Assembly: GCA_003194525.1 (NCBI GenBank) | Contig: NBIV01000009.1 | Span: 434,001-498,000 of the forward strand | Length of the DNA stretch: 64,000 nt | Origin: Gracilariopsis chorda | Taxonomy: Eukaryota; Rhodophyta; Florideophyceae; Gracilariales; Gracilariaceae | Reading direction: 5' to 3' | In this document: positions 39,797 through 51,411 of the stretch, one piece after another | How the letters are laid out: every line of letters starts with the position of its first letter | Position numbering within the stretch: position 1 is the stretch's first letter | The notes under the pieces: model-generated | What the model was told of the DNA's origin: nothing | The model's database searches: none | Seen by the model: the letters and a program-made list of their open reading frames with translations, nothing else | Translations under genes and position numbers: made by a program

Positions 39797-40999
39797 CTAT
39801 ACTTGTTTCACAAGTTGGATAACATCCTCATCGCAAAGCACATGATCTTTTCCGCATTTTTGGGGATTAAACTTAGTACTTCTTCCCCAGACTAACGCAA
39901 ATTTCAACTCGTTTTCCAATGTCTTATGAATACGGCGACAGAACGCTGCAACAGTGCGTTGTCTCTCATCGTTCTTGAGGATGACAGGTTCGTCAAAGTC
40001 GACAACGGTTACCCCTTTTGGCTTAGTGTATATGCGAACAAGCTTAAGGTCTTCCCAAATTGCCTCCAAGAGGCCATCAATGTTCCATTGCAGGCCTCCG
40101 CTGATTGGAACGTAGCGATCCATTCGATGATATAGCTCAAGCTCTTCCATGCTGATCTTGTCAATCATATTTACCACGTAGAGCGCTGGTATATACCTTC
40201 GGTTTCCTTCAATAACGTCAATTATCTCATCGATGGTGCTGTCGCATAAAGTAGGACAAGTCAGTAAACTAACAAACATGAAACCCCTATGTGAACGACG
40301 GTTGGATATGTATTGCTTAGATAAAACTTACCACTCTCCGCGTACAATGAAGTCTGCATTGTGAATCCTGTATTCTGCGCATACACTCTTCACTACTTCG
40401 AGATTCAGATCCGTCTGCACTGCGGAAGAAAACGAGATTCCTCCACGGTCTTTCCGTCTGTAGATAACGGGAGGGGGTTTCTTGTTGAGTCGGATTCCAA
40501 ACCCTTCAAGCTCTTTCTCGATCATTCTCTTATGACTGGCTGGTTGTGACGCATCAAGCACAATGAGAATAAGATCGCATGAACGAGCGACTGCAATAAC
40601 TTGTCTTCCTCTTCCTTTTCCATCCTTAGCCCCCTCAATAATTCCTGGAAGATCCAATAGTTGAATCTTTGCGCCGTTATAGTACAGCATCCCAGGAATG
40701 CACGTGAGGGTCGTAAACTCGTACGCAGCTGCCAAGCTTTCCTGTCCGGTCAGGAGTGTTAGCAGCGAAGACTTGCCAACAGACGGGAATCCAATAAGGC
40801 CGACACGGGCATCCCCCGTCTTTGGAACTTCAAATCCTTCGCCGCCGCCGCCGCCACCTTTTGGGGGCGCAATTAACTCGCGGCGAAGTTTTGCCAGCTT
40901 TGCCTTCAGAATTCCAAGGTGCTGCGAGGTGGCCTTATTCTTCTGTGTTCGGGCCATTTCGGCCTCGATCTCTTCAATCTTTGCCATTGTTGTAGACAT
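39797..40999 (-). CDS. DRG2: DRG2, developmentally regulated GTP-binding protein (two exons)
   Basis: Exons 40332-40999 and 39797-40238 (minus) encode 369 residues, near the 364 of human DRG2. The 93-nt intron is GT-AG with a TACTGAC branch-like site; the join gives V-R-G-E-C-T-I-D-E-I-I-D, matching DRG2. The Obg/DRG G domain has G1 GFPSVGKS at 70-77 and G3 D-L-P-G. G4 reads N-M-I-D at 246-249 instead of N-K-I-D, so the usual Lys is Met. A C-terminal TGS domain follows (I-Y-T-K-P-K-G then [13 protein letters not shown]). DRG2 with its DFRP partner acts on stalled ribosomes. A glycine run interrupts residues 48-53. A perfect 66-bp palindrome lies 190 bp upstream. Confidence 0.95.
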
Positions 41000-42164
41000 G
41001 ATGGAATAGGCTTAATGTGAACCACCACAGCGTCTAGCAGATGTGTCGGTGACGCATTCGAGCGGCGAGACAAGAAAAGATGCGGACAAGTCTGCAACAT
41101 GCCAAGATACAGTTGACCTACACTGCGCTCTGCAGAGATGGTTACAGGTTACTGTAAGCTAGCTAATAGCGAATCTAAATAGATTCTACTGTAGTACAGA
41201 TCGCCGTCATAAATTAGCAGCCGGCTGCTAATTTATGACGGCGATCTGTACTACACAACAGCATGCTTATGAATGGGCCGTGCCAGGAATCTCATCTATC
41301 TTCGGAATCCAACAGAAGACAAACAGAAAATCGCAGAACTGCTGTGATTCTATCTGAACCAAAGATAGCTTCTCCTTCATCAGTTTGGAAGCGCCTACTT
41401 TTCCATGTTTGAATGGATCTTATTCCATCATGATGCCCATCAAAATTACGTGACTGCGTCGAGTGCGAGTAGCACTTGTGGACGAAGCACAGATCACAGG
41501 ACAAAGAAACACAGATGAGATTAGTTGGAAAGCGAGCACACACATGAAAGAACGACACCCCGTTGGATACAGCTTGTTCGTTTCCAAGTATATCCAAGTG
41601 TGCATAAACGACGGCGTTTATGAATGCATGAATGCAATACACGCTTGAGAGCGGTTGGTAAGACAGACGAGACATAGATCGAATGTCGCGAAGATCGTAA
41701 AGAGAGGGGTGGAGCGCCATGGACTTGCAGTGATTGAAGCTGCTGACGCAGCAAATGGCGGAGAAAGCCAGCCCCGGAGCGTGGAAATTAATTGTGGGCG
41801 AAATATGTGTGGCAGTTAGCTGTTTCCGAATGGGTTTCGCGAGAGAAATGGCGGCGAATGGCGTGTGCAGAGAAAGCGGTGATAGAACATCACACAAAGC
41901 TGGTGGTCAAGTACATGTAGATACATGGCGTGGCCGTTGGTGAGCGTGTTATCAGGAATATGTGACGAAAGGCACACATAAGAAGCTGGGCAAGATCGAA
42001 CAAGATAGGTGAATAACATCAAGACAACAAAGGTTTGTTTACAGCTTGTTGCTCGTGGAAAAAAAAACCCATGATTCACATTGAAAGCGGCCATCGCGGC
42101 GACAAGGCAACGCGGGAGGGCGTGTTTCGGAGGAGGAGGTGCAGTGTATCTACGAGAAACGGGG
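41000..42164. other. Spacer with a 66-bp perfect palindrome
   Basis: Between DRG2 (start at 40999) and the 3' end of CP12. Holds the perfect palindrome 41190-41255 and, just beside it, a 16-bp palindrome GAATCTAAATAGATTC-like at 41171-41186. The rest presumably includes the CP12 3' untranslated region. One 201-codon minus frame is judged spurious. Confidence 0.5.
41190..41255. repeat. 66-bp perfect palindrome
   Basis: Two 33-bp arms with no mismatch and no loop, meeting at CC|GG (41222/41223). Arms start TGTAGTACAGATCGCC and end GCTAATTTATGACGG before the mirrored flank. It is 190 bp upstream of the DRG2 ATG. Perfect loop-free palindromes this long are unstable in many hosts, so its persistence here suggests recent origin or selection. 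Confidence 0.97.
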
Positions 42165-42657
42165 TCAATTGTCGTAAACGCGGCATTCATCAGCGTCCGG
42201 AGCATCCTCGCAATACTCTTCCAGAGGGTCGGGAGTACCTTTCTTGGCCTTCATGTGGGAGGCTTCTGCCTCGAGTTCCTCGACAATGTCCCAGGCCAAG
42301 GCGGCTTCCTTGGAGCTCTTGCCGAACTGGGCGGTAGCGGCTTCGGCCTTCTTTATCTCTTCTTGAATCTTGGTCTGGATGGTGTCAAGGTTCATAAGCA
42401 GTGCGGGACGGGGAGTTGACGCTACGCGGAATTGTACGCCGCGGAAGGAGGAGCACTGGGGAAGGGGGGGAACGGGAGGGGGAGGGGGGGAAGATACAGA
42501 CGATGCGTGGAACGCGGTTAGTGGTGGGTCGGATATTGAGCAGTAGACACGAAGAGCAAGGCAGATGTACGCAAGAGAGGGAGGTGGTGCGACTTACCTT
42601 TAGGGGGGAGAAGACCGGGGCGCGAGAGGCAACGGAGACGGAGTTAACGAAAGCCAT
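42165..42657 (-). CDS. CP12: CP12, redox switch of the Calvin cycle (two exons)
   Basis: Exons 42598-42657 and 42165-42455 (minus) encode 116 residues; the 142-nt intron is GT-AG and phase 0. Exon 1 holds the start of the plastid transit peptide (M-A-F-V-N-S-V-S-V-A-S-R), with the early Phe of red-type plastids. The mature part has the CP12 core A-W-D-I-V-E-E-L-E-A-E and the C-terminal C-E-D-A-P-D-A-D-E-C-R-V-Y-D-N. CP12 is a disordered linker that, when oxidised, binds GAPDH and phosphoribulokinase and switches off the Calvin cycle in the dark. Only the C-terminal Cys pair (GAPDH side) is present; the N-terminal pair found in plant CP12 is absent, being replaced by a K-A-E-A-A-T-A-Q-F-G segment. 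An ATG just inside the mature part gives a 76-residue form without transit peptide, so splicing decides targeting. Confidence 0.95.
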
Positions 42658-43704
42658 GCTGAGAGTAAAGACCGGGATTGGTGGTGAGGGAGGTGGGGAG
42701 AAAGTGCAGAGTGGAAAGCTGCTGATGAAGACGATGAGCACGTTACGGGCCAACGAGAACAGGTGGAGGGGCAGGAGCAAGTCAGGCCGGATCTGCTGCG
42801 CCCAGCGCAAAGATCTCGCAGAGGCGCTCTGGCACCGGAAGACGCTACGCTACGCGCGGGCAGCGCGTGAGCACGCCCGGAAAAAATCTGCTCGCTATCC
42901 GCGAGCGCACGCACAATCACTTCGCTTGCCACTGGCACACGTTGCACAGCGCTCACTCTCCGCGGTTGCATCGTCCTGCCCAGTCATCATAAACCGATGG
43001 TCTATGCACACGCACAGCTTCCGTCTACGAAAAAACTGATACGTGCCCGTCATGAACTCTCACCATCCCCGCCCTCTCGTTCCCCGATCCCCCCCCCCCC
43101 CCACCTTATTAAACCTCCGTTTCTATTCCAGTCCACCTTCGTCTCCGTCCCACTCTCAATGTCCTCTCCCGTCCCCAATTCTCCCTTCGCCCAGCCCTCG
43201 AGACCGTTCGGTATTCCCACGCAACCTGGCTACCTTCCTGCGCATCTTCCCGACCTTTTGTCTCCGTTCATACCTCATAACATCTTTTTATCTCCCACTT
43301 CATCACTCATCCCTTGACGTTCCCTCACGTCAACTGTCACACACTTCCTACCTCGTCCTGTCCATTTGTGCTCTACATCACTCACCACCAATGCTCTCCC
43401 CAATTTCCTATATAACACCCCTACTCCACCCCTACCCCTCACTCCGTCTCTTCTCCCCTCAACTCCTCTACGTCCTATCATAGACTCCATCTTCCCCGCA
43501 ACCTTTTCCCTCTACCCACCTCCTTCTCCACATTAACTTACCACTTCCTTCCCCTTCTCCCTCCCACCCCCCACCGCCACTCTCCGTCTCTCGTCTGCCT
43601 TGTCCCCCTCGCCACCCCTCCAGCTTCCCATATCCTTCTCTCCTGTTGTTTAATCTGTTCTGCCATTTCCCGTCTTCCCCGCTTTCCTTCCACCCCAATC
43701 GACT
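42658..43704. promoter_or_regulatory. Divergent CP12 / zinc-finger promoter with long pyrimidine tract
   Basis: About 43040-43700 is strongly C+T-rich on the plus strand (including a C12-type run at 43090-43101) and leads into the zinc-finger gene; TATATAA occurs at 43409-43415. Frames across this tract are low-complexity and not protein-like. The same C/T-rich character precedes the coding body of the APH-like gene on its own strand, so pyrimidine-rich leaders may be a feature of this genome. Confidence 0.45.
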
Positions 43705-44523
43705 ATGTTTAGGTGCTCGTTCTGCCCATACCAGTTCCTCTCTAGAGGGGAACGAGACTCGCACGAGAATAACGTCCACTATGCTGCTCGTGGAATGACC
43801 CCGACCAGCTCCTACGCCTCTTCATTGTCGAAGCCAGACCATTCAACCACGCACGGTGCTCCTATGCACTTCTCGCACCAACAAGCCTCATCCAGCCAAT
43901 CCATGGGTGATCTGTCAGCCTTTCGAGCTCGTTCGTCCTTCACTCGCGAGCGACGGAACATCGATCAATCTCACACTTCACACACAACTCAGGACGCCCC
44001 AACTCGTGGCGCATCCTCGCATCGCCGTGACGTGTCGCCCCGTCGAAGTATGTCTGCGTCCAGCCCCAGTGAAGTGACAACTGGCCACCCGCCTCAGCCG
44101 AACCGCTCTCGCAAGTCTGCAAGACGCTCTTGTGACACTGGCCAGCCACGCTCAGGGGCCAGTCGAAAAGTACACAGTGAGAGTGCCCCCCGCGCACCGC
44201 CTCGTGCCACTCCTCCGGTTCCTCGTCAGCATGCGCGCACCTCCGCAGCACATGGAATGTCTGCCAGACATTCCATGTCGTCGTCGCGATTGCATCTCAC
44301 ACAGTCGGCGGTCACTCAGCCGGCTTGTTCTTCTGTCGAGCCATTGCGCCACGAGTGCGATCATTGCGCCGCCAAATTCACTCGACCGAGTCACATGCAG
44401 GCGCATGTTAACAACGTGCACAAGAAGCTTAGGCCGTATGTGTGCGAAGTATGTAGGAAGACCTTTGGTTGGGCTCAAAGCCTCGCGAGACATCGACGAG
44501 TGGTGCATCAATTGAAGCAGTGA
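43705..44523 (+). CDS. C2H2 zinc-finger protein
   Basis: A 272-residue protein with three C2H2 fingers. Finger 1 starts at the N-terminus (Cys4, Cys7, His20, His25). Fingers 2 and 3 form a tandem pair at the C-terminus: C-D-H-C...H-M-Q-A-H-V-N-N-V-H, then C-E-V-C...H-R-R-V-V-H, joined by a K-K-L-R-P-Y linker close to the TGEKP type. The 190 residues between are Ser/Arg/His-rich and probably disordered, with several R-R-x-S patches. This is likely a DNA-binding regulator; the target is unknown. A 13-bp-arm hairpin lies inside the coding sequence at 44250-44278. Single exon. Confidence 0.85.
   Translation: MFRCSFCPYQFLSRGERDSHENNVHYAARGMTPTSSYASSLSKPDHSTTHGAPMHFSHQQASSSQSMGDLSAFRARSSFTRERRNIDQSHTSHTTQDAPTRGASSHRRDVSPRRSMSASSPSEVTTGHPPQPNRSRKSARRSCDTGQPRSGASRKVHSESAPRAPPRATPPVPRQHARTSAAHGMSARHSMSSSRLHLTQSAVTQPACSSVEPLRHECDHCAAKFTRPSHMQAHVNNVHKKLRPYVCEVCRKTFGWAQSLARHRRVVHQLKQ
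44250..44278 (+). repeat. Perfect 13-bp-arm inverted repeat inside zinc-finger CDS
   Basis: Arms ACATGGAATGTCT and its complement with a 3-nt loop GCC. It encodes the repeated H-x-M-S pattern in the disordered linker and could form a stable mRNA hairpin. Confidence 0.85.
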
Positions 44524-46399
44524 CTTTTTGGCCCACTGTTCTCATCACACTCAACATCGGACGCTCTAGTAGGCACATCAAAAGCCGGCACACTCCATAT
44601 CCGCCAACTTACACTATGCCAAGTCAAGACAGGACCAGACCTGGGCAACGTGTTTGTCCACATGCATATGCGAAATCCCATTAAATGATTCGTGAAGGGC
44701 TTTGCCGCCCCCGGCTATTTGCATATGCGTGCCTGGCACGACCAGCGCCGTTTCTGAAGCGCCCCCCGGCCCCAAATGGCAGACATCATTTCTGCCCTCA
44801 ACAGATTAAGTCAAGAACTCTGAAGAAATCCGTCGTCACCCCACAATCACCCCTGAACAATCTGAAACTGCTTTACTCTAGTCTAGTCCTACTACCACTC
44901 ATTATACCCCTGTCCCGTCTCATCCCATTGGAAACTGTATAAGCACTTGCAAAACTCCGAGTAAACTAGTGGTAGACGAAATGTCTTCTTCATGCCTTTT
45001 CATACAATAATTCCAAATATACTCAAATGCAGTGCTGTACCACCCCATGCTTGAGACATGACCGTTTGAAGCAGCACTTTCTCCATCCGTGCTTCGCATG
45101 AGACAAACTGCCCAATGCGCAATCAATTGACAAGGAACGTAGGCACTCCGAACTTTTTTGCAGCACAATGCGGACGATAAGTTACGCTCGTGGCATTTGC
45201 GTAATCAAGGAACACGGCTATGTTTGAAAACACGTCAAAATTTGGCAATGTGCGTCACTTCAGATTTTGCAAATCATGGAACACGAAAAGGAAATGACGA
45301 CTCTCGTTACTCACTTCGTGATTGGATGCAGGCTGGTGATTCTTGCTTCACAGCGTCTCATTACAATAATTAAAATCGCTTTCGTTCCAACAAAAAGGGA
45401 GACAACTCTTGCAACCTGAAGGAGTTGGCAAACCCATCATCATCAAACTCAGCAGAACAACTAAGGAAAGATCTCTCATTGAACTAGGGTACCAATATAC
45501 TGCGCTGTAATTCGTAATTCCAAAAATAACTCAGAAAACATGGTCTTTAACAACATTAGTCAGTTGCTCTGGCCCCTTTGCGGCCAACCCGCCCTTCTGA
45601 GCGCAAATACAGAGCAAACTAGATATACGTGCGTCAACGGTAAACCGTTAACCCTTAGCTTCTCGCAGGAGTAACGTTGCCCTTACAACAAAAGATATCT
45701 TCTTGAGATTGCAGCAGATTGTGACTGACTTGGAGAAAGTTCTTCACAGCAGTACGTGGAACCGTAAACTAACATGTCCACACGTTCAACTCTTACAATG
45801 TCGCATGCGGTCATCCTTGTGATGCATGATGTCGATTATTCGGCTCTACACAAATCTCATACTCAATGTATCAATATATCCAATACTGAGCTACATGATT
45901 CGAAGAAGCGAGCGGCTAGACGGGTCGTGACATTAAGAACCACAATGCTGACCATTGAGCGAAAGCTTTGTTCTCTGACCACAAGCTTCCAACAAGTTCT
46001 ATATCAGGCCTATCGAATCAGAAATAATCCCTATAGTATTGCCTATCAATCGTGTCTCACAACTCCCACATTGAACGTTCAGGAATGAAAAACATCTATT
46101 GCAGTTATCGTCTTCTCCCAGAAAGACTGTTTTCTCCCAAACTGTATACATGATGTCTCAATAGAAAAAGAAAGATTCACAAGCTTGCAGAATAATTTGC
46201 AGGTCGGCGCTGAGTTGTAAGTCTTCGCACAGAAATCCAAGTCTAAGGAATGTGAGGCACAAGCCTTCCAGTGCTTTGTCTGCCTTCATGACGAAAGAGT
46301 TTGGGCGAAGCAAGAAGGACTTCGTGATATGGTTTTCTAGTGGACGCCAACAAATTCCAACCCTGACGTGACATGAAACAAAATATTGTACCCATACCC

Positions 46400-47000
46400 C
46401 TCATCATATCAACACCGAGGCATTTGTGATCTCGTTCGACGGCCATCTTGTACTTCAGAACAAGGGACCTTTTCCTTAACAAGACCAAGTTGCGTTAGTA
46501 CGCACAGCATCCATAAACAAAGAAGTTCTGGCGCTGGTATTGCCCTCAATTCGAAAGGCTCTGAACGGTATTGTAGTGGAAGGGAACGGACTTCATCCAG
46601 TAGACCGATAAAATAAAGTATCAGTCTCCTTCTCGCAAGAAGACAAGTGCCACATCTAGACTTGTATCTTAGTTTCTTGAATAGGAAGGCAGAGCGTGAT
46701 GTCCAATGCAGATATAGAACTTTTGTCCCTATGCTTGGTGTGTGTCTATCTCACCAGCATTTTCCTTGTTCTAATGTACGAGTACTAAAAGCGAAAAAGT
46801 TGTAGCAGGACACTTGTGGTCCAACGTTTCACCTGCTATTGGAGAGGAAGCCCTCTGCCGACATGCGTAGTGTACGCGTATTCATGATTCTCGACCTTCC
46901 ATACGAGAACGATGTTCCAACGATGAATCTATGTTTGTCGATATACCTGGTTACCTGTAACTGGTTCTTGGGTTTGACCACACACAAGCTTGAAAGACAA
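46400..47000 (-). mobile_element. Possible fossil Ty1/copia reverse transcriptase
   Basis: On the minus strand, copia-like landmarks appear in roughly the right order and spacing: a K-L-V-x-x-x-T-Q-like segment near 46985, a position corresponding to the YVDD box near 46530, and an L-G-V-D-M segment near 46430 like the copia L-G-I-E-I. The copy is badly broken and the boundaries and LTRs are not seen. Low confidence. Confidence 0.25.
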
Positions 47001-47931
47001 GACGAACTAATTGATGTTTGGATGATATTCAGAAGCCCTGCTGATCGTGCATGGAGAGGCCTCAAGACATCTGGCGGAACTTGTAGACTTACCTGACAAT
47101 TTCGCCAGGTGAAAGAAGCAGTACAGAGAATGCTGTAGGCGCCCAACGGTGTTCACGTGAAATGAAAACACCTTTCTATTTTCCAGACAGTCATAAAACC
47201 ATGATAAAGAAAGGCCAACCATGAGACAAGCCTGGAATTCCAGCATTGCAATTGCTCAGAATCATAGAGGAACATCTTCCTCGCTAGATGCACAAAAATC
47301 TGGAGGGCTGAAAGACACCAACTTCACAAGGAACTATCCATGGAAAAAGCCCTGAACTCCGTACTCCGTAGGAAGGGCGGATCGGGCATGGATTCGCCAG
47401 GCATCACATTGTTGGTAGAACGTCATACACGGTTAGGAAATGTTTCGCGGAGACTTGACAAACAGGATCATTATGGGCAGCAACTTCGTTATAACGGGCT
47501 GCGGACTAACGATCACCTCCATGATGAAGCAAGGATCAGAGCGTTTACCTTTTATACTCTACGATCCTTTTATTAGACACGTAACACTGCGAAGAAGCCC
47601 CATTGCGAACGATGCTAGACACCGTTGGTAGTGACAAGTGAACTAAGGTATCAACTGTCTTCGTTCTCACAGTTGATATTCTGATTGGTTCATTAGTGCT
47701 CAACTAGGAGTAGATCAAAGATGGAATTAGCCACGAAGGATGTGAGAGAACTCTGATGGAAATCGTGGAAGTGAAACGGCATCAACAGATGGCGCAATAC
47801 AATACAATACAATCTGAGCGCTTCGCCTCTCTCCTCGTAGGAACGTAACCGACGTCTAGGAACAGAAGTCCGGCTGTTGTTCGCTCGAGGGCCAAGCACC
47901 GGCGAGCAAACGATAGCCCGATCCCCTATGT

Positions 47932-48027
47932 GCGATACCCATAATTCTGGAAGTCGCGATACCCATGATTTGCGAAGTCGCGATACCCATAATTTTATGA
48001 AATCGCGATCTCCGTCATCTTATGAAC
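47932..48027. repeat. 24-25 bp tandem repeat, about four units
   Basis: Units begin GCGATACCCATAAT or GCGATACCCATGAT and start at 47932, 47956, 47980 and 48005; the fourth is the most diverged (GCGATCTCCGTCAT). Confidence 0.85.
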
Positions 48028-50049
48028 GGGGGCTTCCACTCAGCCATCGAAGCTAACCCTTAAACTTTTTCCTCTGGTATGTATGCTAAGGACTACACCT
48101 GGTAAAGCTAAAGTGGTTGTTACGCCCAGCTCTAGAGCTTCAGAGCATTATAGATATTGTTCAGACGGAGGAAGTTGTGGCTACATATGGTAGTCACAGT
48201 GACTTCTTCGTCACGTCAGAAGCTTACACATCCCTGACCCCGCTGTCACTGTCTCTTTTCAAGGGAAGACAGTGAGATCGCAGTATGATCAGAGAAATAA
48301 AAGGCCCCCTCGTGGATCGAAGAGGAAGTTCCACCAGGCAGACGTGCCCTCTCTTTCTCCCCGGAGTTCTAAGGACGAACTCCACCATCCGTTCCGCAAA
48401 AAGCCGCCGAGCAGTCGCTATTGATCTTAACAGTGGTAAAGGGTTCACCCTCTTACCTTCCACCAGTCTCGTCAGTTTAGGCGTGACAATATTGCACAGT
48501 TTTATCGTCAGTGACAGCGATGCTTCGATACTTCTGAGAAGCCACAGTTTCCCATAATCTACTGGTACTTGCCGTGCCGGGAAAGACAACTACAAAAAAC
48601 AGGACGCTCTTGGTGCTAACCGACAATGGAGTGGTCTCCATTGAGATCAACATATCTCTTGATCACGGCGTTGGCGATATTTTCTTGGTCGGACCCTTGA
48701 ATACCATATGCTTTTTTACTGCTCCCTCGTGGGCAAAACCAAAACGAAAGAACTCCACCTGCTTGCGAGTTTTCTCGAAGAAGAACCATTATCCTGTATC
48801 TAAGAAATGAGATGGTGTGGTCAGGAAGAGTCGAAAGAAGGGCTGATTCCAAAGTTGTCATCCAGCACTAACTCCAGTGAGCTCTCTGCACGGCTCCCGA
48901 AGGATAATGTATGTTGTACCGCAGCTGGAAAATCGATGTCCGATCTCTCGTTGGTCCTGTATGCGCCGTCGGTGAGGGATAAACTGAGAATTCCCTTCTC
49001 TTTAGCTATGGAACATACCCCTCATTCCGCCACTGGATAGAGATTACACCCCTCCCACAGAGTTAGACGCAAAAGAAGAAACCGATACTGACGCTGTTTC
49101 CTGCTTCCATTCAGCAATTTGACTGCAGTAGTGATAATTCAGTCTGGGCCGTTGGTCTAGATCGCGTTTCGCCGGCATTGTACAGGGGAGGATAAGGAAT
49201 CCTATATCATATAGCCATACTTCTACGCAGAATTAAATCGCCCCACCGTCTTGCCTAGGTAACGACCGTCTACTTCCGTCTACGGGAAGCCTAGAAATCG
49301 ACATAAATCTGTAACTGGGCCCGCGTGGGATCTTCGTGGAAATATATCAGGGAGAGATTCGCTCACGGACCCGAACATGGCATACTCGAAAGTGGAAACA
49401 GAAGAGCTCAGAAAGAAGAAGAGGAGAACTGTAGAATCGCCATCGTTTGTTTTTCTCTGAACCAGAGCTGGTTCATGCTTGTGGCATTTAGCGGCTATGA
49501 TGTCGCGATCGCGGATCATTCGCTTCTTTGCTCGACGAAGAGGAACATAGGCACACGTTGTGAATGCGAACCAGCCTACTGCCTGCTGATGCGAGAACCC
49601 AACGTATGATGGCCCGTTGATCCGAAACTTCCGGCCGGGTGCCGATAGATCAAATGCAGCGGTGGTTATCGCCGGCCCAAGTTGTGGTCCGGAAGAAGCG
49701 CTGTGCGAAGCACTTTGGTAAAAGGGCTGTGTGTGTGTGTTTATATGAGCTCGCGTCTCTAATTCCAAGACTACGGTACGGGTTACATTGAGAAGAACCC
49801 CTCTCTCTCTAGATAAACCAACAGCTTTTCTGACCATGTCCTTACTATTGATTCGGCGTCAGAGCCCTGCCTCTCTCGGAGAGGCGGGAGCTCTCGACGC
49901 CAGGATACCGCTCTTCGGCGGCATCTAAGAACGAAATGGTCTACACTATTAAGTATGTTGAGCTCACATCCGGGCGGGCAGAAACATTTCCTGTTGTTGA
50001 GAAAAGTGGAGACTGGATGTAGCGTCGGAACCTGACCTGCAAATATCTG

Positions 50050-50460
50050 CTACAGGGCTGTATGCGCCCTCCTTAGAGTCAATACCTTTGATAGTGTCTC
50101 TGGGACTTCGCTTACTGGCTCTGTGCTAGTAGATCGGACGCGGCCTCTCTGTTTCACTATCAGGAAGTCGATCTCTTTCCGGAGCTGCTGCGCTAAGGGG
50201 AGACCAAGGCTCTTCTTTGCAAGTTCGTCGTCGGCTTCGTTTTGTGGTAACCCGCAGTGTCCCGGTATCGAAACAATTTGACATTGGCAATAGTTAGTTA
50301 TCAATATCATGCATTCCGAGATGTCCTGCAGCTGGCGTGTTTGGCGTCGCTGGGACGCTTGCAAGCCTTGACCGAGGTTTTTGGAGTCCGTAGCAAATCT
50401 GATTGTCCCTCTCCAGCCACAGCAAACTTTCACAGCAATTTCGGATAGGGCTCGAAAAGG
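50050..50460 (-). mobile_element. Non-LTR retrotransposon (LINE) RNase H remnant
   Basis: A 127-codon minus-strand frame shows the RNase H pattern: S-E-I-A-V just upstream, the catalytic F-A-T-D-S-K, then V-S-I-P-G-H-C-G-L-P-Q-N-E-A-D-D-E-L-A-K-K-S. The P-G-H-x-G-x-x-x-N-E-x-A-D form is typical of RNase H domains in I/R1-type LINEs. The first catalytic Asp region is not seen and no reverse transcriptase is recognised upstream, so this is a 3'-terminal remnant. Confidence 0.65.
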
Positions 50461-51411
50461 GCTATGACGGGGGATCTGGGGGATCGCTATTTGGCATCTA
50501 ATTCACGGGGCTGTAGTTGAGCTGGATTGGGTGAAGGGATAAAGGTTAATAGAGGGGGTTGCGAGATAGTGCCGATTTGGATAGCGCCGATTTGAATAGT
50601 GGTTAGAAGGCTAAAGGGATACCACAGAAGGCATGGCACCAACTTCCTGTTGCCGGCTAGGAAGGCCATGCTAGGAGGGTGTAAGAGTGCACCGAGTAAT
50701 GCCACGCTGTGCGAGTTACAAGATTGGCACTGTTGCAAGTCAGGCACTTTTCATAGAGCGATCCGAGAACGTGTCTCTTAAGAAGCTCTCTCTACAACAG
50801 CGATGGGCAAATGAGAAAGCACAACTTGGCAAGGTTTAATTTTGGCTTTGTGTGCAATAGCGCAGCCGTTGCACAGAGGTGGCCAAAGCGGCGAGAAAAG
50901 AGACTGCCATCTGTCGGGCAAGGGGTAAGGGCTAGATTGCTACGAGTGGCAACAGGGCTAAGGTGAAACTATCATGTTGCTGTATCCGGTTAATCTCCTG
51001 CGGACAGCCAATGAGTTTGCAAATGCTGATCGCAGATACATAAGTGCACGCGTATTTTGATTTTGTCTACAGTCCGCGAAACAACATTAAATACACGCAG
51101 CACTCTTAAAGACTCTGCGTCTTCCTCTCCGTTTTGGGACATGTAGCCTTGGTCAATGTAGAGGTTATTTAATCCTAAATGAACTCTCTAACTCACCACA
51201 TTGCATGAGGCAAAATGTCACTCTACCAACACAAAAAACTTCTCTACACCCTACGAAACAGTGATAAATACACGAAACAAAAATAAATACACTTCCACAA
51301 AAACCGCGCCATATTCAAACCACCTTACCAGTTTTTTAGCTACTTAACATCATCAAATAAACAGTTCTTTGCCACATTTTGACGACTTTTGCTCAGCCTC
51401 TTGCCAAACTA

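Noticed and set aside
41292-41897. 201-codon minus-strand frame between DRG2 and CP12
   Set aside because: It starts at TTG, has no family resemblance and probably covers CP12 3' untranslated sequence.
43043-43483. 146-codon frame in the C/T-rich tract
   Set aside because: Pro/Ser/Leu low complexity imposed by the pyrimidine tract before the zinc-finger gene.
45774-46088. 104-codon plus-strand frame
   Set aside because: No domain seen; lies in a decayed repeat region.
49280-49837. 185-codon ATG-started minus-strand frame
   Set aside because: No recognisable domain and located in transposon-rich DNA; cannot be told from chance without expression data.
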